A DNA stretch of 64,000 nt from Arthrobacter hankyongi. Its GTDB lineage: Bacteria; Actinomycetota; Actinomycetes; Actinomycetales; Micrococcaceae. The notes under the pieces were generated by a model. That model searched no databases. It saw only the letters and a program-made list of their open reading frames with translations, and was not told the origin of the DNA. This document shows, one piece after another, positions 47,501 through 55,940 of the stretch. The stretch lies in the NCBI RefSeq assembly GCF_022012395.1, contig NZ_JAKLTQ010000022.1, forward strand, positions 1 through 64,000, in the 5' to 3' direction. The translations under genes were made by a program, and so were the position numbers. The number at the start of each line of letters is the position of its first letter. The first letter of the stretch is position 1.

Positions 47501-48628
47501 CTACAGCCGGGGCAGGTAGTCGGCAGCCTCGTCGTGGGACACCCCGGTCGCCTCGAGCAGGTCCACGACCAGCGGCCGGAACACCAGCACCAGTCCCTCG
47601 CCCTCCAGGCCCCGGACGCCCATGGACTGTGGGTGCAGGCGCGTGGCCACATCCGCGAACTCGTTCCGCGCATTGCGCAGCCGGCGCTCCCGCGCACCCT
47701 CGTCCGGATCCGAGAGCCCGGAGGCGAGGACCTCGACGGCGTCGGCCGTCTCCTGCAGCAAGGTGGCCAGCGAATCGATGGCCTCGTCGGACATGGCCGC
47801 ATGGTTGATCACCGAGGTCAGCCGGCGCGAGAACACCCGGCTGTTGCGCATGGCCAGGTCGATCGAATCGGCCGCCCGGTGCAGGTCCACCACTTCCTCG
47901 TGGTGCCGGCGGTAGGCCGGCGCGATCCGGGCCACCTCACGCGCACTGGTGAAGCTGCTGCGGACGTCGTCGATCAGCGACTGCGAGCCGCGCGCGCGGA
48001 CCAGCGCATGCCAGGCGGCGGTCGCATCGCTCCGGCTCAGCGCGGTGGAGCAGCTGCGCAGCACCGCCGTCAGCTCCGCGAGCAGCTGCTGCATCTTGGT
48101 CCGGGGCTCGGTGCGCGGATCGCCCGGGACCAGCACAGTGACCAGCAGGGCGAAGCTGCCGCCGACGACGGCGTCGAGGCTGCGGGTGAACGGACCGCCC
48201 GCCGGCGCCGGCAGCAGCACCACGAGGAGGGACTGCAGGGCCAGCTGCGTGGTGAAGATGCTGCCGCTGTCCAGGAAGCGCGCCAGCAGCACCGAGACGA
48301 ACATGACGACGGCGGCCTGCCAGAGTCCGGCGCCGAGCACGTGCAGGAGCAGGTCGCCCACGGCGATGCCCAGAGTGCAGCCGGCAGCGACCTCCAGCAC
48401 CTTGCGGACGCGCGGGCCCTTGGCGAAGCCCAAGGCGATCAGTGCCGAGGTGGCCGCGAAGATCGGTCCGTGGTGCCCCAGCAGACGCTCGGCCACGGCG
48501 TAGGCCGCCACCGCGCAGAACACGATCCGCAAGGCCGGCCCAATGGAATTGCGGCTGCGCCGCAGGCCGACACGCAGCCGCTTGCGCGCAAAGGAGCGGG
48601 CTGCGGGGAGGCGGCTGCCGACGGTCAT
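47501..48628 (-). CDS. FUSC-type (aromatic acid exporter-like) membrane protein
   Basis: The 375-residue protein has six hydrophobic segments within about residues 30-165 (for example GPALRIVFCAVAAYAVAERLLG, IFAATSALIALGF, AAGCTLGIAVGDLLLHVLG, QAAVVMFVSVLLARFL) and a long helical cytoplasmic domain after residue ~170. This is the layout of FUSC/ArAE-family membrane proteins, proposed to export aromatic acids; substrates for this branch are unknown. The ATG lies six bases after TAGACT and lacks a ribosome binding site. Confidence 0.85.
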   Translation of the reverse strand: MTVGSRLPAARSFARKRLRVGLRRSRNSIGPALRIVFCAVAAYAVAERLLGHHGPIFAATSALIALGFAKGPRVRKVLEVAAGCTLGIAVGDLLLHVLGAGLWQAAVVMFVSVLLARFLDSGSIFTTQLALQSLLVVLLPAPAGGPFTRSLDAVVGGSFALLVTVLVPGDPRTEPRTKMQQLLAELTAVLRSCSTALSRSDATAAWHALVRARGSQSLIDDVRSSFTSAREVARIAPAYRRHHEEVVDLHRAADSIDLAMRNSRVFSRRLTSVINHAAMSDEAIDSLATLLQETADAVEVLASGLSDPDEGARERRLRNARNEFADVATRLHPQSMGVRGLEGEGLVLVFRPLVVDLLEATGVSHDEAADYLPRL

Positions 48629-48634
48629 GGCTTT

Positions 48635-48640
48635 AGTCTA
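48635..48640 (-). promoter_or_regulatory. -10 hexamer TAGACT, leaderless FUSC gene promoter
   Basis: TAGACT on the minus strand is followed by six bases (AAAGCC) and the ATG at 48628. Confidence 0.6.
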
Positions 48641-48739
48641 GGGAGTGGGGCCGGGCCTTCCGGGTGACTGTGGCGTACCGCGCGCCATAGTATGGCAAGT
48701 ATCACAAATGCAACAATGACGCCCCGGTTGTCGCACAGG

Positions 48740-48772
48740 GATCACCCTTTGTTAATCTTTCGTTCACTTTCC
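48740..48772 (+). promoter_or_regulatory. Three tandem 11-base PHO-box-like units upstream of pstS
   Basis: GATCACCCTTT (48740-48750), GTTAATCTTTC (48751-48761) and GTTCACTTTCC (48762-48772) are contiguous 11-base units resembling the actinobacterial PhoP direct repeat GTTCACC with a less conserved tail. They lie 110-142 bases before the pstS start, where a PhoP activator would sit for a promoter around 48795-48810. A CTTCGT/ACGAAG hairpin at 48803-48820 follows in the leader. Phosphate-starvation control of pstSCAB is well known in actinobacteria. Confidence 0.65.
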
Positions 48773-48881
48773 CCGGCCATTCTCGTTACCCGTGCTGCCT
48801 AACTTCGTTACGGTACGAAGTCAGCACAGCACTGGAGTGCGTTCGTCCAACTCGTTCGCCAAATTGAAAGGCACCTTACAA

Positions 48882-49994
48882 GTGAAGGCTATTCGCTTCG
48901 GCCGCGCAGCGGCAGTTCTTTCCATCGCAGCGCTGGCGCTGACGGCCTGTGGTTCCGACAACGCCACCGGCGGTTCGGCCGGCGGTTCGACGACCCCGGC
49001 TGGTTCCGGCGTCTCCGGCACCCTCTCCGGCGTCGGCGCTTCCTCCCAGGATTCCGCGATGCAGGCCTGGATCGCCGGTTTCGGCAAGAAGGAATCCGGC
49101 GCCACCGTGCAGTACTCCCCGGATGGCTCCGGCGCCGGCCGCAAGGCCCTGCTGGCCGGCGGTGCGCAGTTCGCCGGCTCCGACGCCCACCTGAGCGACG
49201 AGGAATTCACCGCCGCCAAGGAGGTCTGCGGACCCAACGGTGCCGTCGACGTCCCGGTCTACGTGTCCCCGATTGCCATCGCCTTCAACCTCAAGGGTGT
49301 GAAGGAAATCAACATGGACGCGGACACCATTGCCAAGGTCTTCCGCGGCGAGATCACCAAGTGGAACGACGAGGCGATCGCCAAGCAGAACGAGGGCGCC
49401 ACCCTGCCCGACACCGCGATCACCGTGGTCCACCGTGCGGACGAGTCCGGCACCACCGAGAACTTCACCGAGTACCTGCACGCGGTCGCGCCCAAGGTCT
49501 GGACCGAAGAGGCCGACCAGGCCTGGCCGTCCTCGCTCTCCGGCGAGAACGCCCAGGGCACCTCCGGCGTCGTCTCCACCACCACCAAGACCGACGGCGC
49601 GATCACCTACGCCGACGCGTCCGCGATCGGCGACCTGGGCACCGTCAAGGTCAAGGTTGGCGACAAGTACGTGGCGCACAGCGCCGAGGCTGCCGCCAAG
49701 GCCGTTGACCAGGCGACCCCGGTCGAGGGCCGCGACAACGGGGACGTGTCCCTGAACCTCAAGCGCGACACCACCGAAGCCGGCGCCTACCCGGTGGTCC
49801 TGGTGTCCTACCACATCTACTGCACCAGCTACAAGGACCAGGCCACTGCGGACCTGGTCAAGGCGTTCGGCAGCTACGTGATCAGCGAGGATGGCCAGAA
49901 GGCCGCCCAGGATGCCGCAGGCAGCGCGCCGATCTCGGACTCCCTGCGCGAGAAGGCCCAGAGCGCCATTGACTCGATCAAGGTTGCTTCCTAG
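48882..49994 (+). CDS. pstS: Phosphate ABC transporter substrate-binding lipoprotein
   Basis: The 370-residue lipoprotein captures phosphate outside the membrane for PstCAB. Residues 1-23 are a lipoprotein signal ending LTAC (Cys23). The mature protein shows SGVGASSQDSAMQAWIAGF, QFAGSDAHLSDEEF, and the phosphate-binding HRADESGTTENFTEYL. The start is GTG 48882, with AAAGG about 11 bases upstream; an upstream frame open from 48792 has no signal peptide and was rejected. A structured 162-base gap separates it from pstC. Confidence 0.97.
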   Translation: MKAIRFGRAAAVLSIAALALTACGSDNATGGSAGGSTTPAGSGVSGTLSGVGASSQDSAMQAWIAGFGKKESGATVQYSPDGSGAGRKALLAGGAQFAGSDAHLSDEEFTAAKEVCGPNGAVDVPVYVSPIAIAFNLKGVKEINMDADTIAKVFRGEITKWNDEAIAKQNEGATLPDTAITVVHRADESGTTENFTEYLHAVAPKVWTEEADQAWPSSLSGENAQGTSGVVSTTTKTDGAITYADASAIGDLGTVKVKVGDKYVAHSAEAAAKAVDQATPVEGRDNGDVSLNLKRDTTEAGAYPVVLVSYHIYCTSYKDQATADLVKAFGSYVISEDGQKAAQDAAGSAPISDSLREKAQSAIDSIKVAS

Positions 49995-50013
49995 CCATAA
50001 CCAGCATGGATTG

Positions 50014-50103
50014 GCCCCGCGCCGTCGGAACATCGACGCGCGGGGCGAACCCATGTCAGGGCCGGCTCCCTGACAGGGAACCGAGCCGGCCGCCGGAACG
50101 GCC
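50014..50103 (+). other. Structured pstS-pstC intergenic region with alternative hairpins
   Basis: Hairpin A pairs 50014-50022 with 50038-50046 and continues with GTCG/CGAC after a one-base bulge. Hairpin B pairs TGTCAGGG (50054-50061) with CCCTGACA (50068-50075). Hairpin C pairs GCCGGCTC (50061-50068) with GAGCCGGC (50083-50090) and cannot coexist with B. GGCCG/CGGCC (50088-50103) gives a fourth. This can act as partial terminator or mRNA stabiliser so that PstS is made in excess over PstCAB. Confidence 0.55.
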
Positions 50104-50156
50104 AAAAACCGATCCGGCACTGAAGAACTACCGTGAAATAGCCCGAAGGGTGTGTT

Positions 50157-51086
50157 GTGTCCAATACTCTGACTGAAGGCGGCGCCAAAGGCCGGGCAGG
50201 GGACAAAGTATTCTCCGGCCTGACGCTGTTCGCCGGCTGCCTGATCCTCGTCGTCCTATTCGCGGTAGCAGCCTTCCTGATCCTGCAGGCCATGCCGACC
50301 TTCGCCGCCGACCCGGCCAAGATTACCGGCGGCGAAGGATTCTGGGTCTACATCTGGCCGATCGTGATCGGCACCCTGATCGCGGCGGTGATCGCGCTGC
50401 TGATCGCCACCCCGGTGGGCATCGGCGTGGCGCTGTTCATCTCCCACTTCGCCCCGCGCAAGATGGCGCAGGGCCTGGGCTACGTGGTGGACCTGCTGGC
50501 CGCCATCCCGTCCGTGGTCTACGGCGCCTGGGGCATTGCCGTGCTGGCGCCGGCCCTCGTGCCCGTATACGGCTGGCTGGCCGAGAACGCCGGCTGGATC
50601 CCCATTTTCCAGGGCCCGGCCAGCCAGACCGGCAAGACCATGCTCACCGCCGGCATCGTGCTCTCGGTCATGATCCTGCCCATCATCACCTCGCTCAGCC
50701 GCGAAATCTTCCTGCAGACCCCCAAGCTGCACGAGGAAGCCGCACTAGCCATGGGCGCCACGCGCTGGGAAATGATCCGGATGGCGGTCTTCCCCTTCGC
50801 CCGCGCCGGCGTCATCAGCGCCGTCATGCTGGGCCTGGGCCGGGCGCTGGGTGAAACCATGGCCGTGGCGCTGGTGCTTTCCAGCGGCGCCCTGATCCCC
50901 AGCCTGATCAAGAGCGGCAACCAGACGATCGCCGCGGAAATCGCCCTGAACTTCCCGGAGGCCTTCGGCCTGCGCCTGTCGGAGCTGATCGCCGCAGGCC
51001 TGATCCTGTTCGTCATCACGCTGGCCGTCAACATGATCGCGCGCTGGATCATCAGCCGCCACAAGGAATTCTCGGGAGCGAACTAA
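50157..51086 (+). CDS. pstC: Phosphate ABC transporter permease PstC
   Basis: The 309-residue inner-membrane permease has six helices; the cytoplasmic coupling motif is EEAALAMGATRWEMIRMAVFPFA, followed by GLGRALGETMAVALV. FISHFAPRKMAQGLGYVVDLLAAIPSVVYG is the PstC-type PstB contact before it. It starts at a GTG with GAAGGG six bases upstream. The stop overlaps the pstA ATG by one base. Confidence 0.97.
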   Translation: MSNTLTEGGAKGRAGDKVFSGLTLFAGCLILVVLFAVAAFLILQAMPTFAADPAKITGGEGFWVYIWPIVIGTLIAAVIALLIATPVGIGVALFISHFAPRKMAQGLGYVVDLLAAIPSVVYGAWGIAVLAPALVPVYGWLAENAGWIPIFQGPASQTGKTMLTAGIVLSVMILPIITSLSREIFLQTPKLHEEAALAMGATRWEMIRMAVFPFARAGVISAVMLGLGRALGETMAVALVLSSGALIPSLIKSGNQTIAAEIALNFPEAFGLRLSELIAAGLILFVITLAVNMIARWIISRHKEFSGAN

Positions 51087-52201
51087 TGCCGCAGCTGACT
51101 ACCACATCTCCGGCCCCGGTCAAGCGCAACAGCCTCACCAAGAACCAGTTGCCCGGCTGGGCCAACTGGGCCGTCCTGGCCGGATCGCTGATCCTGGGCG
51201 CCGCGCTGTCCACCCTGATCGGCTTCAACGTCATCGCCTGGGCGCTGATCTCCGCGGCCCTCTTCGTGATCGCCGGCTACTTCGTGACACTGTCCGTGGA
51301 GGGCGGACGCAAGGCCAAGGACCGCTTCGTCACGAACATCATCGTCGCGGCCTTCATCGTGGCACTGCTGCCGCTGGTGTCGGTGATCTGGACGGTCCTG
51401 GCCAAGGGCATCCCCGGCCTGTCGATGGGCTTCCTGACCACCTCGATGAACGGCATGACCGGAGCGGTGGACAACGCGTCGGTCCAGAACGGCACCGAAG
51501 TGCTCGGCGGCGCCTACCACGCGATCGTCGGCACCGTCCTGATTACGCTGTGGGCCACGATCATTTCGGTGCCGATCGGCCTGCTGGCCGCCGTCTACCT
51601 GGTCGAGTACAGCAAGGGCGGCGCGCTGTCCCGCGCGATCACCTTCTTCGTGGACGTCATGACCGGCATCCCGTCCATCGTGGCCGGCCTGTTCGCCGCC
51701 GCGTTCTTCGGCCTGATGTTCGGCCCGGGCACCCGCACCGGCTTCATCGCCGCAGTCGCCCTGACCGTGCTGATGATCCCGGTGGTGATCCGCTCCACCG
51801 AGGAAATGCTCAAGATCGTGCCCAACGAACTGCGCGAAGCTGCCTACGCCCTGGGCGTGCGCAAGTGGCGCACCATCATCAAGGTGGTGGTGCCGACGGC
51901 GATCTCCGGCATCGCCTCCGGCGTCACCCTGGCCATCGCCCGCGTGATCGGCGAAACGGCACCGATCCTGGTCACCGCCGGCTTCGTCAACAGCATCAAC
52001 TGGAATGTCTTCAGCGGCTGGATGGCCACGCTGCCGACGTTCATCTACCGGCAGCTGATGAACCCGACCTCCCCGACCAACGTCGATCCCAGCGCCCAGC
52101 GGGCCTGGGCGGCGGCGCTGATCCTGATCGTCTTCGTGATGCTGCTCAACCTCATCGCGCGGCTGATCGCCCGCATCTTCGCCCCCAAGACCGGCCGCTA
52201 A
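51086..52201 (+). CDS. pstA: Phosphate ABC transporter permease PstA
   Basis: The 371-residue permease pairs with PstC. The ABC permease motif is ELREAAYALGVRKWRTIIKVVVPTA and ARVIGETAPILVTAG. It carries two extra hydrophobic segments at the N-terminus (about 27-50, 55-72), so it is longer than E. coli PstA (296), as is normal in actinobacteria. It starts on the last base of the pstC stop, and pstB follows after 32 bases. Confidence 0.96.
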   Translation: MPQLTTTSPAPVKRNSLTKNQLPGWANWAVLAGSLILGAALSTLIGFNVIAWALISAALFVIAGYFVTLSVEGGRKAKDRFVTNIIVAAFIVALLPLVSVIWTVLAKGIPGLSMGFLTTSMNGMTGAVDNASVQNGTEVLGGAYHAIVGTVLITLWATIISVPIGLLAAVYLVEYSKGGALSRAITFFVDVMTGIPSIVAGLFAAAFFGLMFGPGTRTGFIAAVALTVLMIPVVIRSTEEMLKIVPNELREAAYALGVRKWRTIIKVVVPTAISGIASGVTLAIARVIGETAPILVTAGFVNSINWNVFSGWMATLPTFIYRQLMNPTSPTNVDPSAQRAWAAALILIVFVMLLNLIARLIARIFAPKTGR

Positions 52202-52233
52202 GCCTGACCCGGAAGATTTAGAGAAGGAACCCC

Positions 52234-53013
52234 ATGTCCAAGCGCATCGACGTCAATGACCTGAACGTCTACTACGGAAACTTCCTGGCCGTGGAAGGCG
52301 TCAACATCAACATCGAGCCGAAGTCCGTCACGGCCTTCATCGGCCCCTCCGGCTGCGGCAAGTCCACCTTCCTGCGCACCTTGAACCGCATGCACGAGGT
52401 CCTGCCCGGGGCCCGGGTGGAGGGCGAGGTGCTGCTGGATGGCGAGAACCTGTACGGGCAGGGGGTGGATCCGGTGACGGTGCGCAGCCAGATTGGCATG
52501 GTCTTCCAGCGTCCGAACCCGTTCCCCACGATGTCCATCCGTGACAACGTGCTGGCCGGCGTGAAGCTGAACAACAAGCGCATGAGCAAGTCCGACGCGG
52601 ACGCACTGGTGGAGAAGTCCCTGACCGGGGCCAACCTCTGGAACGAGGTCAAGGACCGGCTGGACAAGCCCGGCTCCGGGCTCTCCGGCGGCCAGCAGCA
52701 GCGCCTGTGCATCGCCCGCGCCATCGCGGTCAAGCCCGAGGTCATCCTGATGGACGAGCCCTGTTCGGCGCTGGACCCGATCTCCACGCTGGCGATCGAG
52801 GATCTGATCGAGGAGCTCAAGAACGAGTACACGGTGGTCATCGTGACCCACAACATGCAGCAGGCCGCCCGTGTCTCGGATAAGACCGCGTTCTTCAACA
52901 TCGCCGGGACGGGCAAGCCGGGCAAGCTGATCGAATACAACGAAACCGGCCTGATCTTCTCCAATCCGCAGGAAAAGGCCACCGAGGACTACGTCTCCGG
53001 CCGCTTCGGATAG
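52234..53013 (+). CDS. pstB: Phosphate ABC transporter ATP-binding protein PstB
   Basis: The 259-residue ATPase powers phosphate uptake. Walker [10 protein letters not shown], the PstB-specific [15 protein letters not shown]-loop, signature [16 protein letters not shown] and Walker [14 protein letters not shown] are intact. AAGGAA lies eight bases before the ATG. It ends the pst operon; phoU does not follow, and the next gene is convergent. Confidence 0.98.
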   Translation: MSKRIDVNDLNVYYGNFLAVEGVNINIEPKSVTAFIGPSGCGKSTFLRTLNRMHEVLPGARVEGEVLLDGENLYGQGVDPVTVRSQIGMVFQRPNPFPTMSIRDNVLAGVKLNNKRMSKSDADALVEKSLTGANLWNEVKDRLDKPGSGLSGGQQQRLCIARAIAVKPEVILMDEPCSALDPISTLAIEDLIEELKNEYTVVIVTHNMQQAARVSDKTAFFNIAGTGKPGKLIEYNETGLIFSNPQEKATEDYVSGRFG

Positions 53014-53078
53014 CGTGCAGGGCGGGCCCTTTCGTGTCGGCTGCGCCGCCACGCAGGGACCCGGCCGCCCTGCACTTA

Positions 53079-53107
53079 CGGGCCCGGCGGCATCGCCGCC
53101 GGGCCCG
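53079..53107. terminator. Convergent terminator between pstB and the Pit gene
   Basis: A perfect 13-bp GC stem (53079-53091 with 53095-53107) with loop ATC lies between the two convergent phosphate transport units and can end both. Confidence 0.75.
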
Positions 53108-53119
53108 CGGTGTTAAGGG

Positions 53120-54133
53120 TTACAGCAGGGGATGCAGGGCCAGGTACAGGATGGCCCCGCCCAGCGCGGTGGCAAAGGCCGTGAACACCCAGATGCGCAG
53201 CACCCGCAGGACCACACCCCAGCGCACCGTGGCGAAGCGCTGGTTGGCGCCGGCGCCGAGGATGGCAGCCGTAATGGTGTGCGTGCTGGACAGCGGCATA
53301 TGCAGGGCCATGGCGCCCACGAACAGCATGGCCGACCCGACGGCCTGGGCATTCGCCCCGCGCATCGGGTCGATCCGGACCATCCGCGAGCCCAGGGTGT
53401 GGGCGATCCGCCAGCCGCCGCAGAGGGTGCCGGCCGCCAGCAGCGCGGCGGCGAAGAGCTGGACCCAGAACGGCACGCCGGCCATGCCCCCGGCCAGCCC
53501 GGCGGCGCCGAGGGCCAGCAGCACCACGGACACGGTCCGCTGCCCGTCCTGCATTCCGATGCCGAGCGAGAACGTGCCCGCGAGCACGGCCTGGAGCATC
53601 CGGGTGTTCCGGTTTACTTCCCGGGGCGTCCTGAAGCGCACCGTCCAGGTGACCACGTACACCGACAGCCAGGCCAGCACGAAGGCCAGCACGGGGGAGA
53701 GCAGCAGCGGCAGCAGCACCAGCCGCCACAGCACACCGCCGTCCGGAACCGGGCCGCCGCTGCCGAGGAAGGCGGAGGCCGCCCCCGCGCCCAGCAGCCC
53801 GCCCACCAGGGCATGGGTGGACGATGAGGGCATCCGGCGCCACCAGGTGTAGACGTCCCAGCCGCAGGCGCTCAGGGTGCCGGCCAGCAGGACGCCCAGC
53901 CCTGCCGGGCCTTGGGGCAGCCGGAACAGGGATTCGCTGACCAGCAGGGCCAGGCCCGTGGAGAGCAGCACTCCGATGAAGCTGAAGATGGCCGCGAGGA
54001 CGACGGCGACGTTCGCGGTGAGCGCCCGGTTGCGCACCGCGGTGGCCACCGAGTTGGAGACATCGTGGAACCCGTTGAGGAAGGCGAAGCAGCCGGCGAC
54101 CAGGACCACCAGCACGAGCAGGAACAGCTCCAC
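53120..54133 (-). CDS. Inorganic phosphate transporter, PiT family
   Basis: The 337-residue low-affinity phosphate symporter has the PiT repeats: GFHDVSNSVATAV near the N-terminus and, in the second half, MRGANAQAVGSAMLFVG with SSTHTITAAILGAGA. About nine or ten membrane segments are visible. The gene begins with GTG immediately after the TAG of the DUF47 gene, so it is translationally coupled to that accessory protein. It probably covers phosphate uptake in rich conditions and complements the convergent pst operon. Confidence 0.94.
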   Translation of the reverse strand: MELFLLVLVVLVAGCFAFLNGFHDVSNSVATAVRNRALTANVAVVLAAIFSFIGVLLSTGLALLVSESLFRLPQGPAGLGVLLAGTLSACGWDVYTWWRRMPSSSTHALVGGLLGAGAASAFLGSGGPVPDGGVLWRLVLLPLLLSPVLAFVLAWLSVYVVTWTVRFRTPREVNRNTRMLQAVLAGTFSLGIGMQDGQRTVSVVLLALGAAGLAGGMAGVPFWVQLFAAALLAAGTLCGGWRIAHTLGSRMVRIDPMRGANAQAVGSAMLFVGAMALHMPLSSTHTITAAILGAGANQRFATVRWGVVLRVLRIWVFTAFATALGGAILYLALHPLL

Positions 54134-54751
54134 CTAGGATTCCTTGACCAGGATCTGGCCGACGTAGTTGGCCACGCGGCGCAGGTCCTTGGTGGCATCG
54201 ACCATCTGGTTGGCCACGCCCAGGTGCCGCATGTACACGGCAGGCTTGTGGTCGCGCATCAGTTCGCTGGTCCAGATACGGTGGGTCCGTTCCGCCCGCT
54301 TGGCCAGCTGGAGCATTTCGACGCAGTACTCATCCAGGTCTTCGAGGGACTCCAGCCTGGCCATCGCATCGCGGGTGAGCTCGGTCTGGCGGTTGATCAC
54401 CTCCAGCTGCTCCGCGGCCCGGCTGGACAGGTGCGTGAGGCTGTTGAGCAGGATCATGTCGGCGGCGCCGTCGACTTTCTCGCCACCTTCGACCAGGTGG
54501 CGGGAGATCTGGAACAGGTCTTCGCGCGGGAGTGGATTGATGAAGCTGGTCCTGACGTGGGTCATCAGGGCGAAATGCAGGTTTGACAGGTTGCCGTCGG
54601 CCTCGTGCAGCTGCTCCACCAGGCGGGCCCGGTCTTCGGCGGCGGCGCCGAGGATTTCGGAAAGGGTGCCGACGCCGGTGTGGAATTCGGCCGCCATCCG
54701 GGTCAGCAGTTCCAGGGCTTTGTTCTCACGGGGGAACAGGCGTCGCTTCAC
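54134..54751 (-). CDS. DUF47 family (PhoU-like) Pit accessory protein
   Basis: The 205-residue soluble, all-helical protein begins with RRLFPRENKALELLTRMA and includes the PhoU-like patterns EQLHEADGNLSNLHFALMTHVRTSFINPLPREDLFQIS. DUF47 proteins are partners of PiT transporters and form dimers or larger rings with metal sites. The GTG start lies seven bases after a TAGGCT hexamer and lacks a ribosome binding site. It is the first gene of a two-gene unit with the PiT transporter. Confidence 0.92.
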   Translation of the reverse strand: MKRRLFPRENKALELLTRMAAEFHTGVGTLSEILGAAAEDRARLVEQLHEADGNLSNLHFALMTHVRTSFINPLPREDLFQISRHLVEGGEKVDGAADMILLNSLTHLSSRAAEQLEVINRQTELTRDAMARLESLEDLDEYCVEMLQLAKRAERTHRIWTSELMRDHKPAVYMRHLGVANQMVDATKDLRRVANYVGQILVKES

Positions 54752-54758
54752 TGAATAA

Positions 54759-54764
54759 AGCCTA
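54759..54764 (-). promoter_or_regulatory. -10 hexamer TAGGCT, leaderless DUF47-Pit promoter
   Basis: TAGGCT on the minus strand is followed by seven bases and the GTG at 54751. Confidence 0.5.
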
Positions 54765-55004
54765 GTGCCTCCGGCCGGGCAAGAATAATGGTGCCGAACC
54801 GGGAGCGCCTCTCGGCGAAAGGCCGCTCGAAGCGGCTATTTGTTGGAGCCCGGGGCTTCCACGGTCCGACACCACTTTCAGTCTTCTACGCCTCCAAGAC
54901 GATGTCAACCGGCGTGGAATTCCACGAAAAACCTTGGCAAACAGGCTGGAATTGCCGTCCGGACAGGGCTAGCATGCCCCGCGGGCGGCGGGTCCGGGAC
55001 GGGG

Positions 55005-55030
55005 GAACCGGACCGGTACCGGTCCGGTTC
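55005..55030 (-). terminator. 26-base perfect palindrome after the 215-residue gene
   Basis: A gapless palindrome of 13-base arms centred on GTAC lies five bases past the stop codon on the minus strand. It is most simply a terminator hairpin, though the lack of a built-in loop and of a U-run also allow a protein-binding site. Confidence 0.55.
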
Positions 55031-55034
55031 GGGC

Positions 55035-55682
55035 TCAGTCCAGCTGGCCCCGGCGCCAGGCTTCGGCGGCGGCCTCGAGGTCTTCGGCCGTCTTGGTCAG
55101 CAGATGGGAACTGCGCGTGAGCTTGGTGCCGTGCTTCTCGCTCGAGGCATCTGCGGCGTCCGCATGGTGGGTCTGGCCCAGGGCCACGACGCGGCAGAAC
55201 GCCGCCGAACGCTCCAGCGCGACGTCGAAGTCGCCGTCGAACGCGCCGGACAGGATGGCGTCCGCCATCGCCTTGACCTCGTCCGCCCCGGGGGGCTCGG
55301 CGACGCCCGCCACCACCTTGGATACCGGCGCGGCTTCCTTGCCCGCCTTGAAGAAGGCCGCCATCTTGTCCGGATTCTGCTGGGTGGCCGCGCGCAGGGC
55401 GTACAGCCGCCACAGGACACCGGGCAGGGAACGGGGCGGGCTCTCCGCCCAGATCTCCGCGATGGCCTCCAGGCCCTGCTGGTCGGCCAGCTTCACGAGC
55501 CGTTTGGTGACCTCGGGGTCGTCCGATTCACGGCCGCGGTGCACCAGCGCCTGGGCGGCCAGATGGGCCGCCTCGGACACCCGTGCCGGATCCGCCCCGC
55601 CGGTGAAAATTTCGAAATCCAGCGGGGCGAACGGCTTGGGCTTGTGCTGCCGCGGAGCCGGGGTTCCATTATTTCCGCTCAT
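55035..55682 (-). CDS. Conserved hypothetical actinobacterial protein
   Basis: The 215-residue protein starts with a disordered basic tail (GTPAPRQHKPKPFAPLDFEIFTGGADP) and is then almost entirely helical with short repeats (LAAQALVHRG, LADQQGLEAIAEIWAES, LRAATQQNPDKMAAFFKAG). Proteins with this FEIFTGGADPARVSEAAH pattern are widespread in actinobacteria, but I cannot give a function. It is cytosolic. The ATG at 55682 has no ribosome binding site and lies six bases after TATGGT, hence leaderless. It is divergent from tRNA-Lys. Confidence 0.8.
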   Translation of the reverse strand: MSGNNGTPAPRQHKPKPFAPLDFEIFTGGADPARVSEAAHLAAQALVHRGRESDDPEVTKRLVKLADQQGLEAIAEIWAESPPRSLPGVLWRLYALRAATQQNPDKMAAFFKAGKEAAPVSKVVAGVAEPPGADEVKAMADAILSGAFDGDFDVALERSAAFCRVVALGQTHHADAADASSEKHGTKLTRSSHLLTKTAEDLEAAAEAWRRGQLD

Positions 55683-55688
55683 GCCTCG

Positions 55689-55694
55689 ACCATA
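55689..55694 (-). promoter_or_regulatory. -10 hexamer TATGGT, leaderless promoter
   Basis: TATGGT on the minus strand, six bases (CGAGGC), then the ATG at 55682. Confidence 0.5.
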
Positions 55695-55755
55695 CTCCTG
55701 CGCCTTTGACCCGGTCGAGGGAGCCAAAAGGTCCCGGGGCCGGCCGGGCGTGCGC

Positions 55756-55761
55756 TACAGT
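55756..55761 (+). promoter_or_regulatory. Possible tRNA-Lys -10 hexamer TACAGT
   Basis: TACAGT lies 55 bases upstream of the mature tRNA 5' end, giving a precursor with a short 5' leader. No -35 match is seen. Confidence 0.35.
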
Positions 55762-55816
55762 ATTAACCGGCCCAATGGGATGCAGGCGCAGAACGCCTGT
55801 GCCCGGAACGGCCGGC

Positions 55817-55889
55817 GGGCCTTTAGCTCAGTTGGTAGAGCATCGGACTTTTAATCCGCGGGTCGCGGGTTCGATCCCCGCAGGGCCCA
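55817..55889 (+). tRNA. tRNA-Lys (anticodon TTT)
   Basis: The 73-base gene folds as a normal cloverleaf: acceptor GGGCCTT with AGGGCCC, D-arm GCTC/GAGC with the AGTTGGTA loop, anticodon loop CTTTTAA with TTT at 55850-55852, and T-arm GCGGG/CCCGC with TTCGATC. The top anticodon pair is U-C mismatched. The discriminator is A, and CCA is not fully encoded (CC, then G). A strong terminator follows. Confidence 0.96.
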
Positions 55890-55897
55890 CCGCGCAG

Positions 55898-55940
55898 GTG
55901 CCCGTGGCCGGACGATATGTCCGGCCACGGGCACTTTTTC
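55898..55940 (+). terminator. Intrinsic terminator of tRNA-Lys
   Basis: A perfect 16-bp stem (55898-55913 with 55919-55934), loop GATAT, then TTTTTC. It is a textbook rho-independent terminator. Confidence 0.93.

Noticed and set aside
48792-48881. 30-residue N-terminal extension of pstS
   Set aside because: It would bury the lipoprotein signal behind a hydrophilic stretch, and GTG 48882 opens a normal signal peptide.
54822-54844. GCCGCT/AGCGGC hairpin followed by TATTTGTT on the plus strand
   Set aside because: It is terminator-like but no plus-strand gene ends here, and on the minus strand no U-run follows. The stem is only 6 bp.
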